A stretch of 64,000 bases of DNA from Trichobilharzia szidati (taxonomy: Eukaryota > Platyhelminthes > Trematoda > Strigeidida > Schistosomatidae). A program made the translations under genes and the position numbers. The DNA lies in NCBI GenBank assembly GCA_944472155.2, contig OX235274.1:32486052-32550051 (forward strand), read 5' to 3'. Shown here one piece after another: positions 10,310 to 20,369 of this stretch. How positions within the stretch are numbered: position 1 is the first letter of the stretch; each line of letters opens with the position of its first letter. A model generated the notes under the pieces. That model ran no database searches and was not told the origin of the DNA. It was given only the letters and a program-made list of their open reading frames with translations.

Positions 10310-10455
10310 AAATGTGAGAGTGACACAATATGAAGGTCAGAAGTAGTACAACACGGAAGATCTGTGCAAATGGTGCGTAAAAGATAAGGTGTGCATAATT
10401 TCGCAATATAGAGATATCACCAAGTCTCTTGTCTTCCACCGTTATAAATATTTGA
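10310..10455 (+). repeat. LTR-like fragment, same family as 52375-52683
   Basis: The segment shares ACACAATATGAAGG, GTAGTACAACACGGAAGATCTGT.CAAATGGTGCGT and ATAAGGTGT.CATAATTTCG, and ends TCTTGTCTTCCACCGTTATA. It is 5'-truncated compared with the 52375 copy and has no coding content. Confidence 0.6.
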
Positions 10456-10599
10456 AAACAATGTACGTCAATAGAATCAAGTATAATCAATGGGAATGCG
10501 ATTAGAATAATAATAATAATAACTATAATAAATCGTGAAACTAAGATTAAAATATGCAACTGCTGCACAGCATGATACTGATAATAAAGTTAGTAGTAT

Positions 10600-11197
10600 A
10601 AATAAAGATAATATCTATAAGCTAATTGGTGGATGGTGACTAGCAGTGGAATCCAGGATAAGCATTTTGTCCTATTTGGGACTTGTCCACCAGCTGGATG
10701 TGCCTGTATTCCCCAGTGAGTGATGATGTTCCCACCGAGGCTCAAACCCAGTGCTCATAGTTTCAAACGCCAAAGCGTCACCCACTAGAGCACTTAGGCC
10801 ACGAGAGCCACCTCTTGTGCAACGGGTCATATTAATTATTTAATTGAATTTTAGATTTTCCCGCCTACTGACTGGACCGCAGTGCTCGGTCTCAGGTTGA
10901 CATGTCGGCTGCTCGTGGCCCAAGTGGTCTAGAGGATAACGCTTTGGCGTTTGAATCTATGAGCACTGGGTTCGAGCCTCGGTGGGAACATCATCACTCA
11001 CTGGGAAACGCAGGTACATCCAGCTGGTGGACGAGTCCCAAATAGGACGAAATGCGCATCCTGTATTCCACTTTTAGTCACCATCCGCCCATCGTCGAAG
11101 CATCTGCACAACAAGCCGACATGTCAACATGAGATCGAGCACTTCGGTCCAATCAGCCGATGGAAAAATGTAAAAGTGAATTAAATAAAGATAATAT
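10600..11197. mobile_element. Fold-back HHR-SINE type 1 dimer with target duplication
   Basis: An antisense unit (10623-10905) is followed directly by a sense unit (about 10905-11182). Both contain the tRNA-like head (CGTGGCCCAAGTGGTCTAGAGG, box B GGGTTCGAGCCTCGG) and a Smα-like ribozyme segment (GAGTCCCAAATAGGACGAAATG). The 15-bp AAATAAAGATAATAT at 10600-10614 is repeated at 11183-11197 and acts as a target-site duplication around the whole pair. In the antisense half the tail segment (CCGACATGTCAACCTGAG..) comes before the tRNA head in sense reading, a permuted order. Confidence 0.85.
11013..11070 (+). ncRNA. Hammerhead-like ribozyme of HHR-SINE type 1
   Basis: The segment has ATCCAG, a core region, GTCCCAAATAGGAC, GAAA, TGCGCA, TC, then CTGTAT in place of CTGGAT. 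The core reads CTGGTGGACGA, with an insertion relative to CUGANGA, so activity is doubtful. The architecture follows the published schistosome satellite hammerhead. Confidence 0.55.
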
Positions 11198-11599
11198 TTA
11201 CAGTTAGCCTGTGTCATCGGGAGAAAGAAACTATTCTAGATTGGTGTTGAAAACCATAAGAGGCAGAGGGATTGGACAGAATTTTTCTGAAAACAGAGAT
11301 TGGGTTGGAAAATTCTTATGGTAACTGCCACAGATATCGAAGGCGAACAAACCAGGGGTGGGAATTGAGGTGGGACCTTGTATAGATCAATCTTGTGATC
11401 CCGTATTCACAAGGTGTGACAATATGGAACTCCTGATTGACTTTACAATTCCTTTACCTAACCATGTTGGACAATGCTTAAGAAAGCGATGATGGGCTTT
11501 CCTGGTCGTGCTACTTATGTAACTGTCTCAACCAAAACAGTTAAATTTATAAATGCACATTGAACTGGAAATACTTGGTAGCTTATCCTTCATCTGCAT

Positions 11600-13470
11600 T
11601 CGAATTATACAGTCAGCAGTGAATTTCAAACATAGTGTTTAAATATATTGAGATTATTAAAGATTTTAATGTCTCAGACAAAGTCATCTTCTCATTAGAT
11701 ATGACTTCGCTATTTACCGATGTAACTCTTATGGAAACCGTTTGCCGTATATGTGATCATATTGATATACATAATTTAGAAATAGGGTTGCCGGTAGTCC
11801 ACCTCAAAGAACTTTTATTGAGATGCACGCTGAATGTTCAATTCACCTTCAATAATGAGATTTTTAGACAGAGAGATGGTGTTTCAATGGGATTACCATT
11901 GGGTCCTTTCCTGGCTGATTGTTTTATGGCGAAGCTTGAAAACTTTCAACTTAGTCAAACTATCGATCATTTCGACATTTATAAAAGATACGTAGACACT
12001 TTCGTTATCTGCGATAAAAACGTAATTCTTGATGATGTCTTGTTTGCTTTCAACAACTGCCATCCTTCTTTACAATTCAACATAGAAAAGGAATCCGAAC
12101 TTAGTATTTCGTTTCTTGATGTGTGCCTTAGTAGACGTAATGACGGATCTCTCAAAAGACCCATCCATCGCAAACGGACATGGAACGGACAACTAACTAA
12201 TTTTTATGGTTTGGTGCCTATCTCCACGAAAAGGAACCTAATTCATTCACTCCACTTTAGGATAACGAACATTTATAGTTCTGATTGTGTTGACACAGAA
12301 CTTGACTCCCTAAAAGCCACCCTCGCAGAAAACGGTTACTCTCAGCGATTTACTAACAGTAACACGAAAGATAAGCAGTCTAAAATGGTCATCGACTCAG
12401 TTCCAAAGAAAACCTTATTCATGAACTTGGAATTCGAAGGTGATCAAGCTTCAGATATGCTCAAAAATCGCCTCTCTAAATCAGTCAGTAAGACGTTCTA
12501 TGCAGCAAAATTACATATCACGTTCACTAGCCACAAGTTGTTCTCTACCTCTATAAAAGATAAGCTCTCCCGTCTGACCGCCTCCATGTGCATCTATCAG
12601 TTCACCTGCTCTTGTGGAGCAGGGTACATTGGCCATAGTCAGAGGACGCTTTCCATGCGGATACGAGAACATATTCCAGCATGGTTTTACAAGGTAGAAA
12701 GGAAGTGTGTGCGAAGCTCTATTCTAGAACACCTGATCGACTCCTGTCACTCTGCCAACCCTGACTATGATTTCAAGATCATCTACCGAATCCACGGTTT
12801 CTTCGTTACAGACTTCTAAGGATAGCGGAGGCCTTAACCATTCTTGTAAAATCCGTACTTCTGCCTTGGACGTTGAGTGACATACATTTATTTATTTATG
12901 TATTTTGTTTATTTAGTTAGTCTATGTACCTTTCCCTTATTACTATTACTACTATTATTTTCATTATTCTCACTCTGAATTGTTTCCGCTTGTCCCACTT
13001 GTCATTCTAAATCCAGAATTATTATTATTTTTCTTTGCTTTTACAATATTGAATTCTATCGTATCAAATTTCACACCACATTATGTGACATTTTATATTC
13101 GCCTATTAATCCTACAATTATGCACCCCTTTCCAAAATCTATACACCTTATGTATCATTCTATATACGACATTAATTATTTTGCCACTTGACATTTAACT
13201 ATGATTATAATCCCAAATATTCTAATTGCATTTCATACTATTATTATCATTTCATGCATTCACACCTTTGATATAATTCCCTCACCGGATATAATTTCTT
13301 AGAAAAACCATATATATACGATTGTACAGCTTGATAATAAATTCACTGAAAATAGTCTTTTCTTCACTGAATATTGTGTTCTTAATTTTGTTATACTCTA
13401 AATAATATCTATTGGTGATGAGATCTACTTTGATTTCAAAAGGAAATTTAACCAAGTTCAATTTTAAGCA
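11600..13470 (+). mobile_element. Penelope-like element P3, most complete copy
   Basis: It contains the 394-codon frame 11635-12819 and a long AT-rich 3' tail. The tail holds ATTTATTTATGTATTTTG blocks and ends near 13335-13375 with CTTGATAATAAATTCACTGAAAATAG, similar to the end of P4 at 15075. The 5' part of the RT is missing. Confidence 0.85.
11635..12819 (+). pseudogene. PLE reverse transcriptase plus GIY-YIG nuclease, 5'-truncated
   Basis: RT motifs occur in order: FSLDMTSLFTDVTL (motif A), RQRDGVSMGLPLGPFLAD (motif B), then YKRYVDTFVICDK. PLEs normally have YVDD followed by T; here one Asp is missing, so catalysis is probably lost. SFLDVCLSRRNDGS and the RKRTWNGQLTNF segment follow. The linker is AENGYSQRF, LEFEGDQASDMLKNRLSKS. 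The nuclease is CIYQFTCSCGAGYIGHSQRT with RIREHIPAW after it. The frame stops at 12819; IAEALTI continues in another frame, so a late shift removed the end. In the family this protein makes the cDNA and nicks the target in the nucleus. Confidence 0.85.
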
Positions 13471-13625
13471 CTGGAGGAGTGCAGCCACACCAATTAACTT
13501 AGGAACGTTCAGTCAGCAAGTTAGTAAAATCAGGTTTTCAGGGAAAATTCCTTTAAAATTTACGCTAAGGACAGTTTTGGATTAAGTTAACCTAATAAGG
13601 GAGATATTAGGAGTGGTCCGAATTA

Positions 13626-13667
13626 GATTAGGGTTAGGTTAAAGGTAGAATGGGGTTAGGGTTAGAA
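13626..13667 (+). repeat. Short telomere-like GGGTTA stretch
   Basis: Two clusters of TTAGGGTTAG lie within 40 bases (TTAGATTAGGGTTAGG and GGGGTTAGGGTTAG). TTAGGG is the animal telomere unit. The array is short and imperfect. Confidence 0.4.
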
Positions 13668-13882
13668 AACCTAGATGAGAACACGCATACAATGTGATTT
13701 AATTTCTCTGTTGACTCGCCAATGCGAAACTGCGAGACATTTTTGTTACACATCAGAGAAAAGTATCCTATGTAACATTTTAATGCCTTTTTATTCATTA
13801 TTTTCATAAATATGCGTGATGATCATCTTTTTCATGTGATTGGTGCTTCCCTACCTTTCGGTGCTTAATGTTTAACTTCACC
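13668..13882 (+). mobile_element. Merlin transposon remnant, 3' end only
   Basis: It aligns with 43665-43895 of the Merlin copy below: GATGAGAACACGCATACAATGTG, then CGCCAATGCGAAACTG.GAGACATTT, then GAGAAAAGTATCCTATGTAACA and TTCATGTGATTGGT, ending GTTTAACTTCACC. The last 30 codons of the transposase and part of the terminal inverted repeat can be seen. The inner part of the repeat is deleted. Confidence 0.75.
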
Positions 13883-14224
13883 ATAGATTCGTAAATCTTG
13901 CACACAACTTTTCATTTTTAATTTCATTATGCTTCTAATCGATAACCTTCTCCATTAATCTCATTAACCAGTTACCCTTCTTGCATACATATTTGAAAAT
14001 TGTTACATTGTTTATTCTCTGGTTAGCCAGCTTTTGCAGATTACAATATTCTGTGTAATGGACAGCTACAGTGAATCATGCCTAATACACATAACAATTG
14101 TGACATTTATGAGTGTAAATTCGTTTGTTGGGCTTTATGCTTGTTTATACTGGTATTTAATATACGCAAGCACACAGCTAATCAGTAGTATTAATGAACA
14201 CTGTTAAGCAAACTGAATCATATT
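13883..14224. other. AT-rich spacer, no gene recognised
   Basis: Non-coding AT-rich sequence between the Merlin remnant and PLE P4. Nothing convincing is seen. Confidence 0.4.
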
Positions 14225-15120
14225 CGCAATTTGCAGCGAGGTATATCGGTAGTTCAACACAGGTTTTTTCCAAGAGGGTGCAAGAACACTATCCCACCTA
14301 GTTACGAAGGGGTAGAAATGTGGCTGCATGAAGTGCAATAACTAAATATTTGGTCGATATTGGTCATCTTATCTCTACAGGCTCTTTCTTTAAAGTTATG
14401 TATAAGATGAAGAATAACCTGCCCAAGGCAATACTCATCCAACTAATGTGTATTGCTGCGGCATTGGTCATTGAAATAGAAAAACCAGACCTTTGTATAC
14501 AGAAAATGTTTATTCAAACCCTCTAACTCTCATGGTCTGAATCTGTCTATGGTAAACTAATACAATCCCCATTCTTACTTTGGCCCCGCTTATTTCTGTC
14601 TGATCACAATTGTCACCATTGTTGCGTAATGTTCAAACACCCCATTTTGAGATTTATAGGTTTCATGAAGTATTTTCTAAAGTGCATAACCAGTTGCTCT
14701 CCGTCACAAGTTAAATCTTTTTTTTAAATTATATATCTGTAACGGTAGCAGACGAGAGACCTGGTAAGCAAATGTTTATATGCAATCTGGTATCTCTACG
14801 TAGCCAAATTATGTACATCTCATCTTCAAATCACCATTTCCACAGATCTTCCGTGTTGTGCTACTTCTCGCCTTCCTTCATATTGTGTTTCTTTGTGTGC
14901 CTTTCACGTTCCTTATGTATCTCCAAAACGCTGTATCATTTGCTTTCTCTGACGCCTAGCCTACCTCCCTGCTACTTGATGCTGATGATGCCAATGAACG
15001 TCTCTTTATATACTACTGAAAAAGTCATATTAGTAGCACAAGCCACATATATATGTACATACGACTGTACACGCTGATGATAAATTTGTTGAGAAGGGAC
15101 TCTTCGCTGAATCACTTGTT
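14225..15120 (+). mobile_element. Penelope-like element P4, GIY-YIG end and tail, split by an LTR-like insert
   Basis: At 14240-14529 a broken frame reads RYIGSSTQVFSKRVQEHYPT, stops, then SAITKYLVDIGHL and LVIEIEKPDLCIQKMFIQTL before TAA. This is the C-terminus of a PLE. The tail follows, an LTR-like block occupies 14738-15040, and the PLE end resumes at 15050-15110 (CGACTGTACACGCTGATGA). Premature stops make it dead. Confidence 0.8.
14738..15040 (-). mobile_element. LTR-like block, antisense
   Basis: It begins TGTAACGGTAGCAGACGAGAG and ends AGTAGCACA, the reverse complement of TGTGCTACT..CGTTACA at 52375-52683. Length is 303 bases. No exact short target duplication is visible next to it, so it may be a decayed solo LTR or a non-autonomous element. 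Confidence 0.55.
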
Positions 15121-15204
15121 TTGGTTTTCTATATTTTCCAATTGGAATTTTCTACAAATTTGAATATTAAACTATTACCAATCCACCAAATCAGCTAGAC
15201 ATAA

Positions 15205-15425
15205 TTTGAATGGATTCAAGTGATTCTGTTCTGTGACCTGACTTGAACCCCGGATACACCACTGATGAACTCACTATCAAAAAAGTGAAGCAGCCGTGCA
15301 GTGTTTAGATCTCTTTTATTTGGCTGGCTAGCACGCACTACTGGTTGATGGGAGTGGTATCTAACGACTCATTCATATCTATCAATGAATCAGTAGTATA
15401 TAGCACTATGCATTTAAGTATTCGT
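15205..15425. repeat. Repeat ending CAATGAATCAGTAGTATATAG
   Basis: The right end matches repeats at 1262-1312 and 44998-45024 (..ATCAATCAGTAGTATAT). The segment GGATACACCACTGATGAA matches, in reverse, the interior of 44743-45026. It is a decayed copy of that repeat family with a rearranged interior. Confidence 0.45.
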
Positions 15426-15501
15426 GATGACGGAGTATTACTGGGTTGATGGTCCGTCTCCCCTGACTAGAATGCACCTTCAGAACACGGTACTATAAGC
15501 A

Positions 15502-15915
15502 ACTATTATTATTATTGTCTCCTTTAGTTCCTAGAGGAACATAGGGCATCAGCCGCACGTTCTACTGCATTCGGTTCTCCGCTAACGTTTTCACCTGGCT
15601 CCACGTCTGTCCACATGCTTTCATCTCCTCTTCACATGACCTCCTCCATGCCACCATCGCACTGACGACCAACTCGCCGCCTTCCATTCGGATTTCACTC
15701 GAGCGATGGCCTCGTGTGTGCTATCACTCATTTGATAGTTTTCTCACAGCATGGCCAATCCATCTCCATTACTTCCTGCATATTTGGCGCACAGTTGGTT
15801 CCCGGTTAGTTCGCTCCCAAAGATCCCATCCTGTTGCTGATCTTTTCTGGCCATCTGATCTTGAGCAAAGTAGTGAGCGAAGACAGCTGTTCATGAAGGT
15901 CTGTAGTTTCACACT
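15502..15915 (-). mobile_element. RTE-A 3' end
   Basis: Read on the minus strand it is the RTE C-terminus and 3' end: the GGCCATGCTG..and CGAGTGAAATCC..GGAAGG segment encodes the basic WNP.GKRR-type tail, and GTTCCTCTAGGAAC precedes an AAT-repeat tail (15505-15522 as ATT on plus). It is 5'-truncated at about 15915 and carries stops. Confidence 0.75.
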
Positions 15916-16345
15916 ATAAGCAGCTGATCTATTTGAAATATTCCACACACTGATTTAGACACAGAAGTCAGACAACCGTGACAATGTTTATCAGGCAAAA
16001 TTCATAGAATATTAATATATAAATCCTTAGGAGTTTATGACACAAATGAACAAATCAAAAACCAACCATTCAGGTTATCACTGTCAGTGCACTCGTAAAT
16101 AATAACTTCATGTTTAGCAAAGAAGCGTGTCCCTTCTAACAGTATGTTAAGTGAATTCGTTTTGTTGACACTACGTTTCAAGCCCATTTACATACCTGGC
16201 AAAATTTCTACTTCTGAATAAATTTTTCAGTCATCACCACTGGGATGGAATGAAGCTTGACTTTCTATTTTTTTAAAGATTTGGTTGGTTTTTATCTGAT
16301 AAAACTTGTAAATCCAGTGTCCTACCTTTACAGGAGGTCAATCGT
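15916..16345. other. No gene recognised
   Basis: AT-rich sequence with no repeat family or long frame that I can support. Confidence 0.4.
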
Positions 16346-16519
16346 GTGCGTCGGTGGCACAGTGGTTAGGACTCTCGCCGACCATGCACATGGTCCGGGG
16401 TTCGATCCCCTGCCGGCGCACACCCGATATCTATGGTATGCCTGAATTTGGGCAACCGATATCCATGCTGAAAATTCCATACTTGTACTGAAAATACGGT
16501 GTGGAATCAAGCTGTAAAT

Positions 16520-16550
<31 letters not shown>
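16346..16550 (+). mobile_element. SINE-3 with near-intact tRNA head and poly-A tail
   Basis: 16346-16421 folds as a tRNA: GTGCGTC pairs fully with GGCGCAC (one G-U), the T arm is GGGG-TTCGAT-CCCC, box A is TGGCACAGTGG and box B is GGTTCGATCCC. The anticodon stem GACCAT/ATGGTC holds GCAC, suggesting a tRNA-Cys-like ancestor. A body (CCGATATCTATGG..GGTGTGGAATCAAGC) and about 30 A follow, so it was copied by LINE machinery. An antisense copy is at 33412-33625. Confidence 0.85.
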
Positions 16551-16552
<2 letters not shown>

Positions 16553-16736
16553 ATAGCTCAGTGGTTGTAACGTCTTTGACTGCAGCACTGGATGACCCGG
16601 GAATTCGAATCTCAGAAGGGATATGAGTTCCTTCAAGATTGCAGATACGCCTTACTGACTGGTGACTGAGTACGAAACCTAGGTCAATGGCTTCCTGCCG
16701 ATTGCCTCCAACCATCTAACACCTACCTTCATGTGA
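16551..16736 (+). mobile_element. SINE-4 copy
   Basis: It starts GAATAGCTCAGTGGTTGTAACG (box A) with GGAATTCGAATCTC as box B, then TATGAGTTCCTTCAAGATTGC and TGCCTCCAACCATCTAACACC. It directly follows the poly-A of SINE-3. It is a tRNA-derived family with at least four copies in this window. Confidence 0.75.
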
Positions 16737-16799
16737 CTACCATAAATAAAGGTATTCTAATTAAAGGATACGTGGGGATTTTGGATTAATCTCAATTGT

Positions 16800-17140
16800 T
16801 ACATTTTCGTCACGAAACAACATCAGTTAGATAGATCATTCGAAACCAGGGAGCACTGAACAGCTATCTCGTCCTGTTCTAGGAATCCAGTGCAGTAAAA
16901 AAACCGCCATGGATCGAACCCGTGACCTTTAGATTACGAGACCAAGCTCGTTGACGGCCATTCAACCACTTGGGCTGAAAGTCAATGACCCAAGATATAG
17001 CACTGCCCTCACCAATGCCTTCGATGAGCATCCCCTTCACCTTGACATGGTGGAAAACACTGATCACGACTTCCCACTGCAGCAGCTTCAGGAAATTCAT
17101 GAAGTAGCCGTCACTGAGCTGGCTATTGACAATCAGGTTA
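16800..17140 (-). mobile_element. HHR-SINE type 2 copy, antisense, decayed
   Basis: It shows the order AACATCAGTTAGATAG, CTGAACAGCTATCTCGTCC, a box B complement (GGATCGAACCCGTGACC), CATTCAACCACTTGGG and the downstream segment (AATGCCTTCGATGAGCATCCCC). The ribozyme is unrecognisable beyond GTCC/TTTCGT-like words. Confidence 0.65.
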
Positions 17141-17289
17141 CAGGATTTGCGACAAAAACCTAACAACTGAAATAAACAAAGGCATTTTTCAGCTATTTTA
17201 GTCGTAGCTGTATGACTATTAAAGCTTCCCATTGTTACGCTAAACTCTTAATGCTTATTATTACCTAAAAAGTTTACATGTATATATTA

Positions 17290-17520
17290 TTTTTTTTATT
17301 TTATTCCTTTACATCCCAAGTGTAACATAGGGCTTCAGGCTAGAGCTTTGAAGTTTCGGTAGCAGTGGTATTTATTTTTATGGGATGCGGTTGTTGTCCT
17401 CATGCCCAGCCTTCCCTCTAAACCAATCTTATTACCGGCTTTGCGAGGTAAAGTAGTGCGTCGACGGGGATATAACCCCAAACCACCTGCGTGGTTGGCA
17501 AGCATTCTACCTCTGTGTCA
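17290..17520 (-). mobile_element. SINE-5 copy, antisense
   Basis: It shares TTTTATTCCTTTACATCC, GGGCTTCAGGCTAGAGC..TGAAGTTTCGGTAGCAGTGG and ATAACCCCAAACCACCTGCGTGG with the copies at 42567, 47790 and 51165. In reverse a tRNA-like box A (TCGGTGACACAGAGGTAG) and box B are visible. Confidence 0.7.
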
Positions 17521-17524
17521 CCGA

Positions 17525-17525
17525 C

Positions 17526-17552
<27 letters not shown>
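17525..17552. repeat. (TA)n microsatellite
   Basis: About 13 TA units between SINE-5 and the LINE-B fragment. Confidence 0.9.
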
Positions 17553-17554
<2 letters not shown>

Positions 17555-17556
<2 letters not shown>

Positions 17557-18285
17557 TGTGTACTTCTCAGCATTTCGCTATGTCCTCCTTTATGGCTGTG
17601 AGACACAGCCATTGAAAGTGGAAGACATGAAAAGGCTAGCTGTCCTTGATCATAATTGCCTGCGTTCTATCTCCCGATGTTCAGTGGTATAATAAGGCGA
17701 GCAATATTGAGGTTAGGCGTCGAGTGCTAGGTAGGCTGTAGGGGAAATCAATCGGCGAGGATGTGAAGTTACACCAGTTGATATGATTAGGACATGTGTT
17801 ACGCATGCATCCCTGGCCATCGCCTTCCTCGACAACAGGCAGTGTTAGCTAACATAGAGTGGAGTAGGTTGGCAAAGAGCCAGTCGTGGTCAAAACAAAA
17901 CATGGGCTCATCAGTCAATGAAACCCACAACAGCTATTTTAATCCGGCCAGCTACGTAGGGAGATGTAGACTGCCTGACTGGTTAGGGTCCTGGGAACGG
18001 TAAAAAGCAATGTAGCCTGGAGATAATCGCTAATACAGTTCAAAATCTTCGTTGTAAATGGTATACATGCATCCACTCTTTGGGATTCATAATATCAAAA
18101 AAAAATTCTATTTTTCTTCCATTTTACTGCTCTGTTTGCCTCATATCTCTGTTTATTATCTCTCTTTTGAATCTTTGTTTACTCTTTCATCTTTCTTTGT
18201 GTGATACATGGAGGGCAGTTTCAACTCGAACTGCTGCACTTCTATGCAAAGTTCTACGTTGTAAGCAGTCAGTCAGTCAGTGAAG
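17555..18285 (+). mobile_element. LINE-B 3' half, 5'-truncated
   Basis: The encoded C-terminus can be followed with breaks: VLLYGCETQPLKVEDMKRLAVLDHNCLRSI, then GKSIGEDVKLHQL, GHVLRMHPW, SRLAKSQSWSKQN and GRCRLPDWLGSWER. A UTR-like stretch follows with CTCTGTTTATTATCTCTC and GTGTGATACATGGAGGGCAG. It ends in (CAGT)n at 18266-18283, the tail type of this family. It is dead, with many stops. Confidence 0.75.
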
Positions 18286-18850
18286 ATAGCTTGGCGTTAA
18301 CTTATATATTCAAAGATTTTGAGATAAAGTCATGTCAGTTTTACTGGAATAGAATTATTTTGTAGACAAAAAATGTTTTCTCTAAGTCTTGCTAAACCGA
18401 TTTTGAAACCGTTGTAGCGCCCCTAATACAACTAATTCATGAATCTATTTACAGAAGCTAATTTTACGTATGCTTGTGGAATATTTGCCAATGTGCTACT
18501 GAACATTAGTTTTCGTTTGTTATATATATTTTTGGCGCGATTACACACTATTCACGTTCACCTAGCGCTGTTGAAAATTCGATTTCGTCAACAAAACATA
18601 TTTTCAAGTTCTCACTTGTACTTCTTAATACAATGTTGTTCACCTTTGGCCGTGTACAACATTTCGGCATATCGTAGAACGCGAGAACGCGGACAAACTA
18701 TAGTATTATAATTGCAATCAAATTTACTAGCTCACACCATCTACCTATGATTATACTAAGTAAATGTTTGCGCCTCCAACACAGTGTTGTGTACATTGGA
18801 GAAAGACGACTAATTATTGACTAGAATATCGAAGACAATCTTGAACGATA
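18286..18850. other. No gene recognised
   Basis: A 90-codon frame (18439-18711) rich in hydrophobic and aromatic residues lies here but has no supporting signal. I see no repeat family. Confidence 0.3.
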
Positions 18851-18851
18851 T

Positions 18852-19005
18852 TTTGGCTGATGGTAACTGGCGGTGGAATCCAAGATACGGATTTCGTCCT
18901 ATTTGCGACTCGTCACCCTACATCCATCATTTCAAATGCCAAAGTTTTATCCATTAAGCTACGAGGGCATCAAGAGCCACTTCATGTGCAATAGATAACT
19001 TCAAT
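18852..19005 (-). mobile_element. HHR-SINE type 1 fragment, antisense
   Basis: GCTGATGGTAACTGGCGGTGG, AATCCAAGATACGG, ATTTCGTCCTATTTGCGACTC (ribozyme complement), then AAATGCCAAAGTTTTATCC and CCATTAAGCTACGAGGGC of the tRNA head. The core reads GTGACGA in sense. Confidence 0.7.
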
Positions 19006-19429
19006 GATGTTTTCACTAACTTTTTTAGACAGATTTTTAGTTGCAGTGTTGATCAGAATTTATCAAAAACATGGTGCCACGTAACAATCATAATTATTTT
19101 CCATCATGTAAATTACTGGTGCTTATTGATCCATTGAACATCTTCACATTAGCAATCTGATCAGGTGTTTTCATCTCAGCGCCATGTGTACAGGACTAAA
19201 AAGTGGCAGTGAGCGATTAACTGTCCACAACAATATTAGGCATTGTAATCATCACGAAATTATTTTATTAAATATTGTCATAAATTTCCTAATCCGTTTA
19301 GCAGACTATTTATTTTTTTTAATTATTGACAACTAGATGAACTTCACCTCAGAGATCCAAAGATATCCTACTGGAATCACCGTGAATCACATTTCCGAAG
19401 AATTAGAAGGTCTTACGTAAGTAAATTTA
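19006..19429. other. No gene recognised
   Basis: AT-rich unassigned sequence. Confidence 0.4.
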
Positions 19430-19965
19430 TTATTAGTGGTATTTGTCCCATGGATTCTGAGGGGTATATAAGGCTTCAGCAGCGCATTTTCCTTGTATTC
19501 CGTTCTCTGTGGCCCACTGTTAGCTGGCTCTGCGACTGTGCGCAAGCTTTAATTTTCTCTTCGCTTGATCTCCTCCATATCACCCTTAGACTCCCAGTCA
19601 GTCACTCATCATTCGGATTTAATTAAACAGTCTGGCATGTGATGCCCCCTCTATGCAGTAATGTACGTTCCGTTTCCACTTCTGTATATTTAATGAATAA
19701 GGTTCCTTGCTGTCTACTCTTTCTGACCAGTCATCTGATCCTCACGGTCGAGCCACTGAAGGCTGTTGTTGGTGAAAACTTTCAGCAGCCCGTTGGAAAT
19801 GCTTATTAGACGTGTGCGCTAACTCTCTGAACCATACAGAATCACAATTGTGACAATGGTATTGGAAATTCAGATGCTGAGGGCTGTAGTTCTCCACACT
19901 GATTTCAGAGGAGTAATGACCACCTATCTTGCTTTCCTAATCCTTTAGGAAATTTAAAATAAAGA
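19430..19965 (-). mobile_element. RTE-A 3' end, strongly decayed
   Basis: An ATTATTAG tail, then CCCATGGATTCTGAGGG..ATAAGGCTTCAGCAGC and CTTCGCTTGATCTCCTCCATATCACC. These are the RTE-A C-terminal segments in reverse, continuing to the FNTN.KSV-like region at about 19860. Only word-level homology is left. Confidence 0.6.
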
Positions 19966-20369
19966 CTACTGCTTCTATATTTATTAACTGTAGAGTATTG
20001 AGATTGGCTAAAGCCTTATATTTCTGAAAAAAAAGCATAGGGTAACTTTTAAGTGAATCTGTATGCAGCAGACTTGATTAGATTTGGCATATAAAACAAA
20101 AACGAAAAGTCGAATTGACCGCACTGACCGAAAAATAGAACAGAATACCCTGAATGCTTTTTGCCTGCGTTAAATATACTAAATGTTGGAAATTGTTTTT
20201 GAAAAACAAAAAAAAACAAAAAACAAGCAAACAAAACAAACATCGACCTATGGTGAACTGCATTTTTCGACAAAATAAATATTAAACTATAAGACAGAAC
20301 TGTTTTCCTTCCTGCCTTACTAGAAGTAATTCGCTGTCAAATCAATGAGTTTTCGAAATTTCAAGCGTT
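19966..20369. other. No gene recognised
   Basis: It includes an A-rich stretch at 20203-20240. No gene or known repeat is supported. Confidence 0.4.

Noticed and set aside
13005..13200. Hydrophobic 72-codon frame
   Set aside because: Lies in the AT-rich tail of PLE P3; hydrophobicity comes from T-rich codons.
16346..16421. Genuine tRNA gene
   Set aside because: The cloverleaf is good, but a SINE body and poly-A follow and a second copy has the same body, so it is a SINE head.
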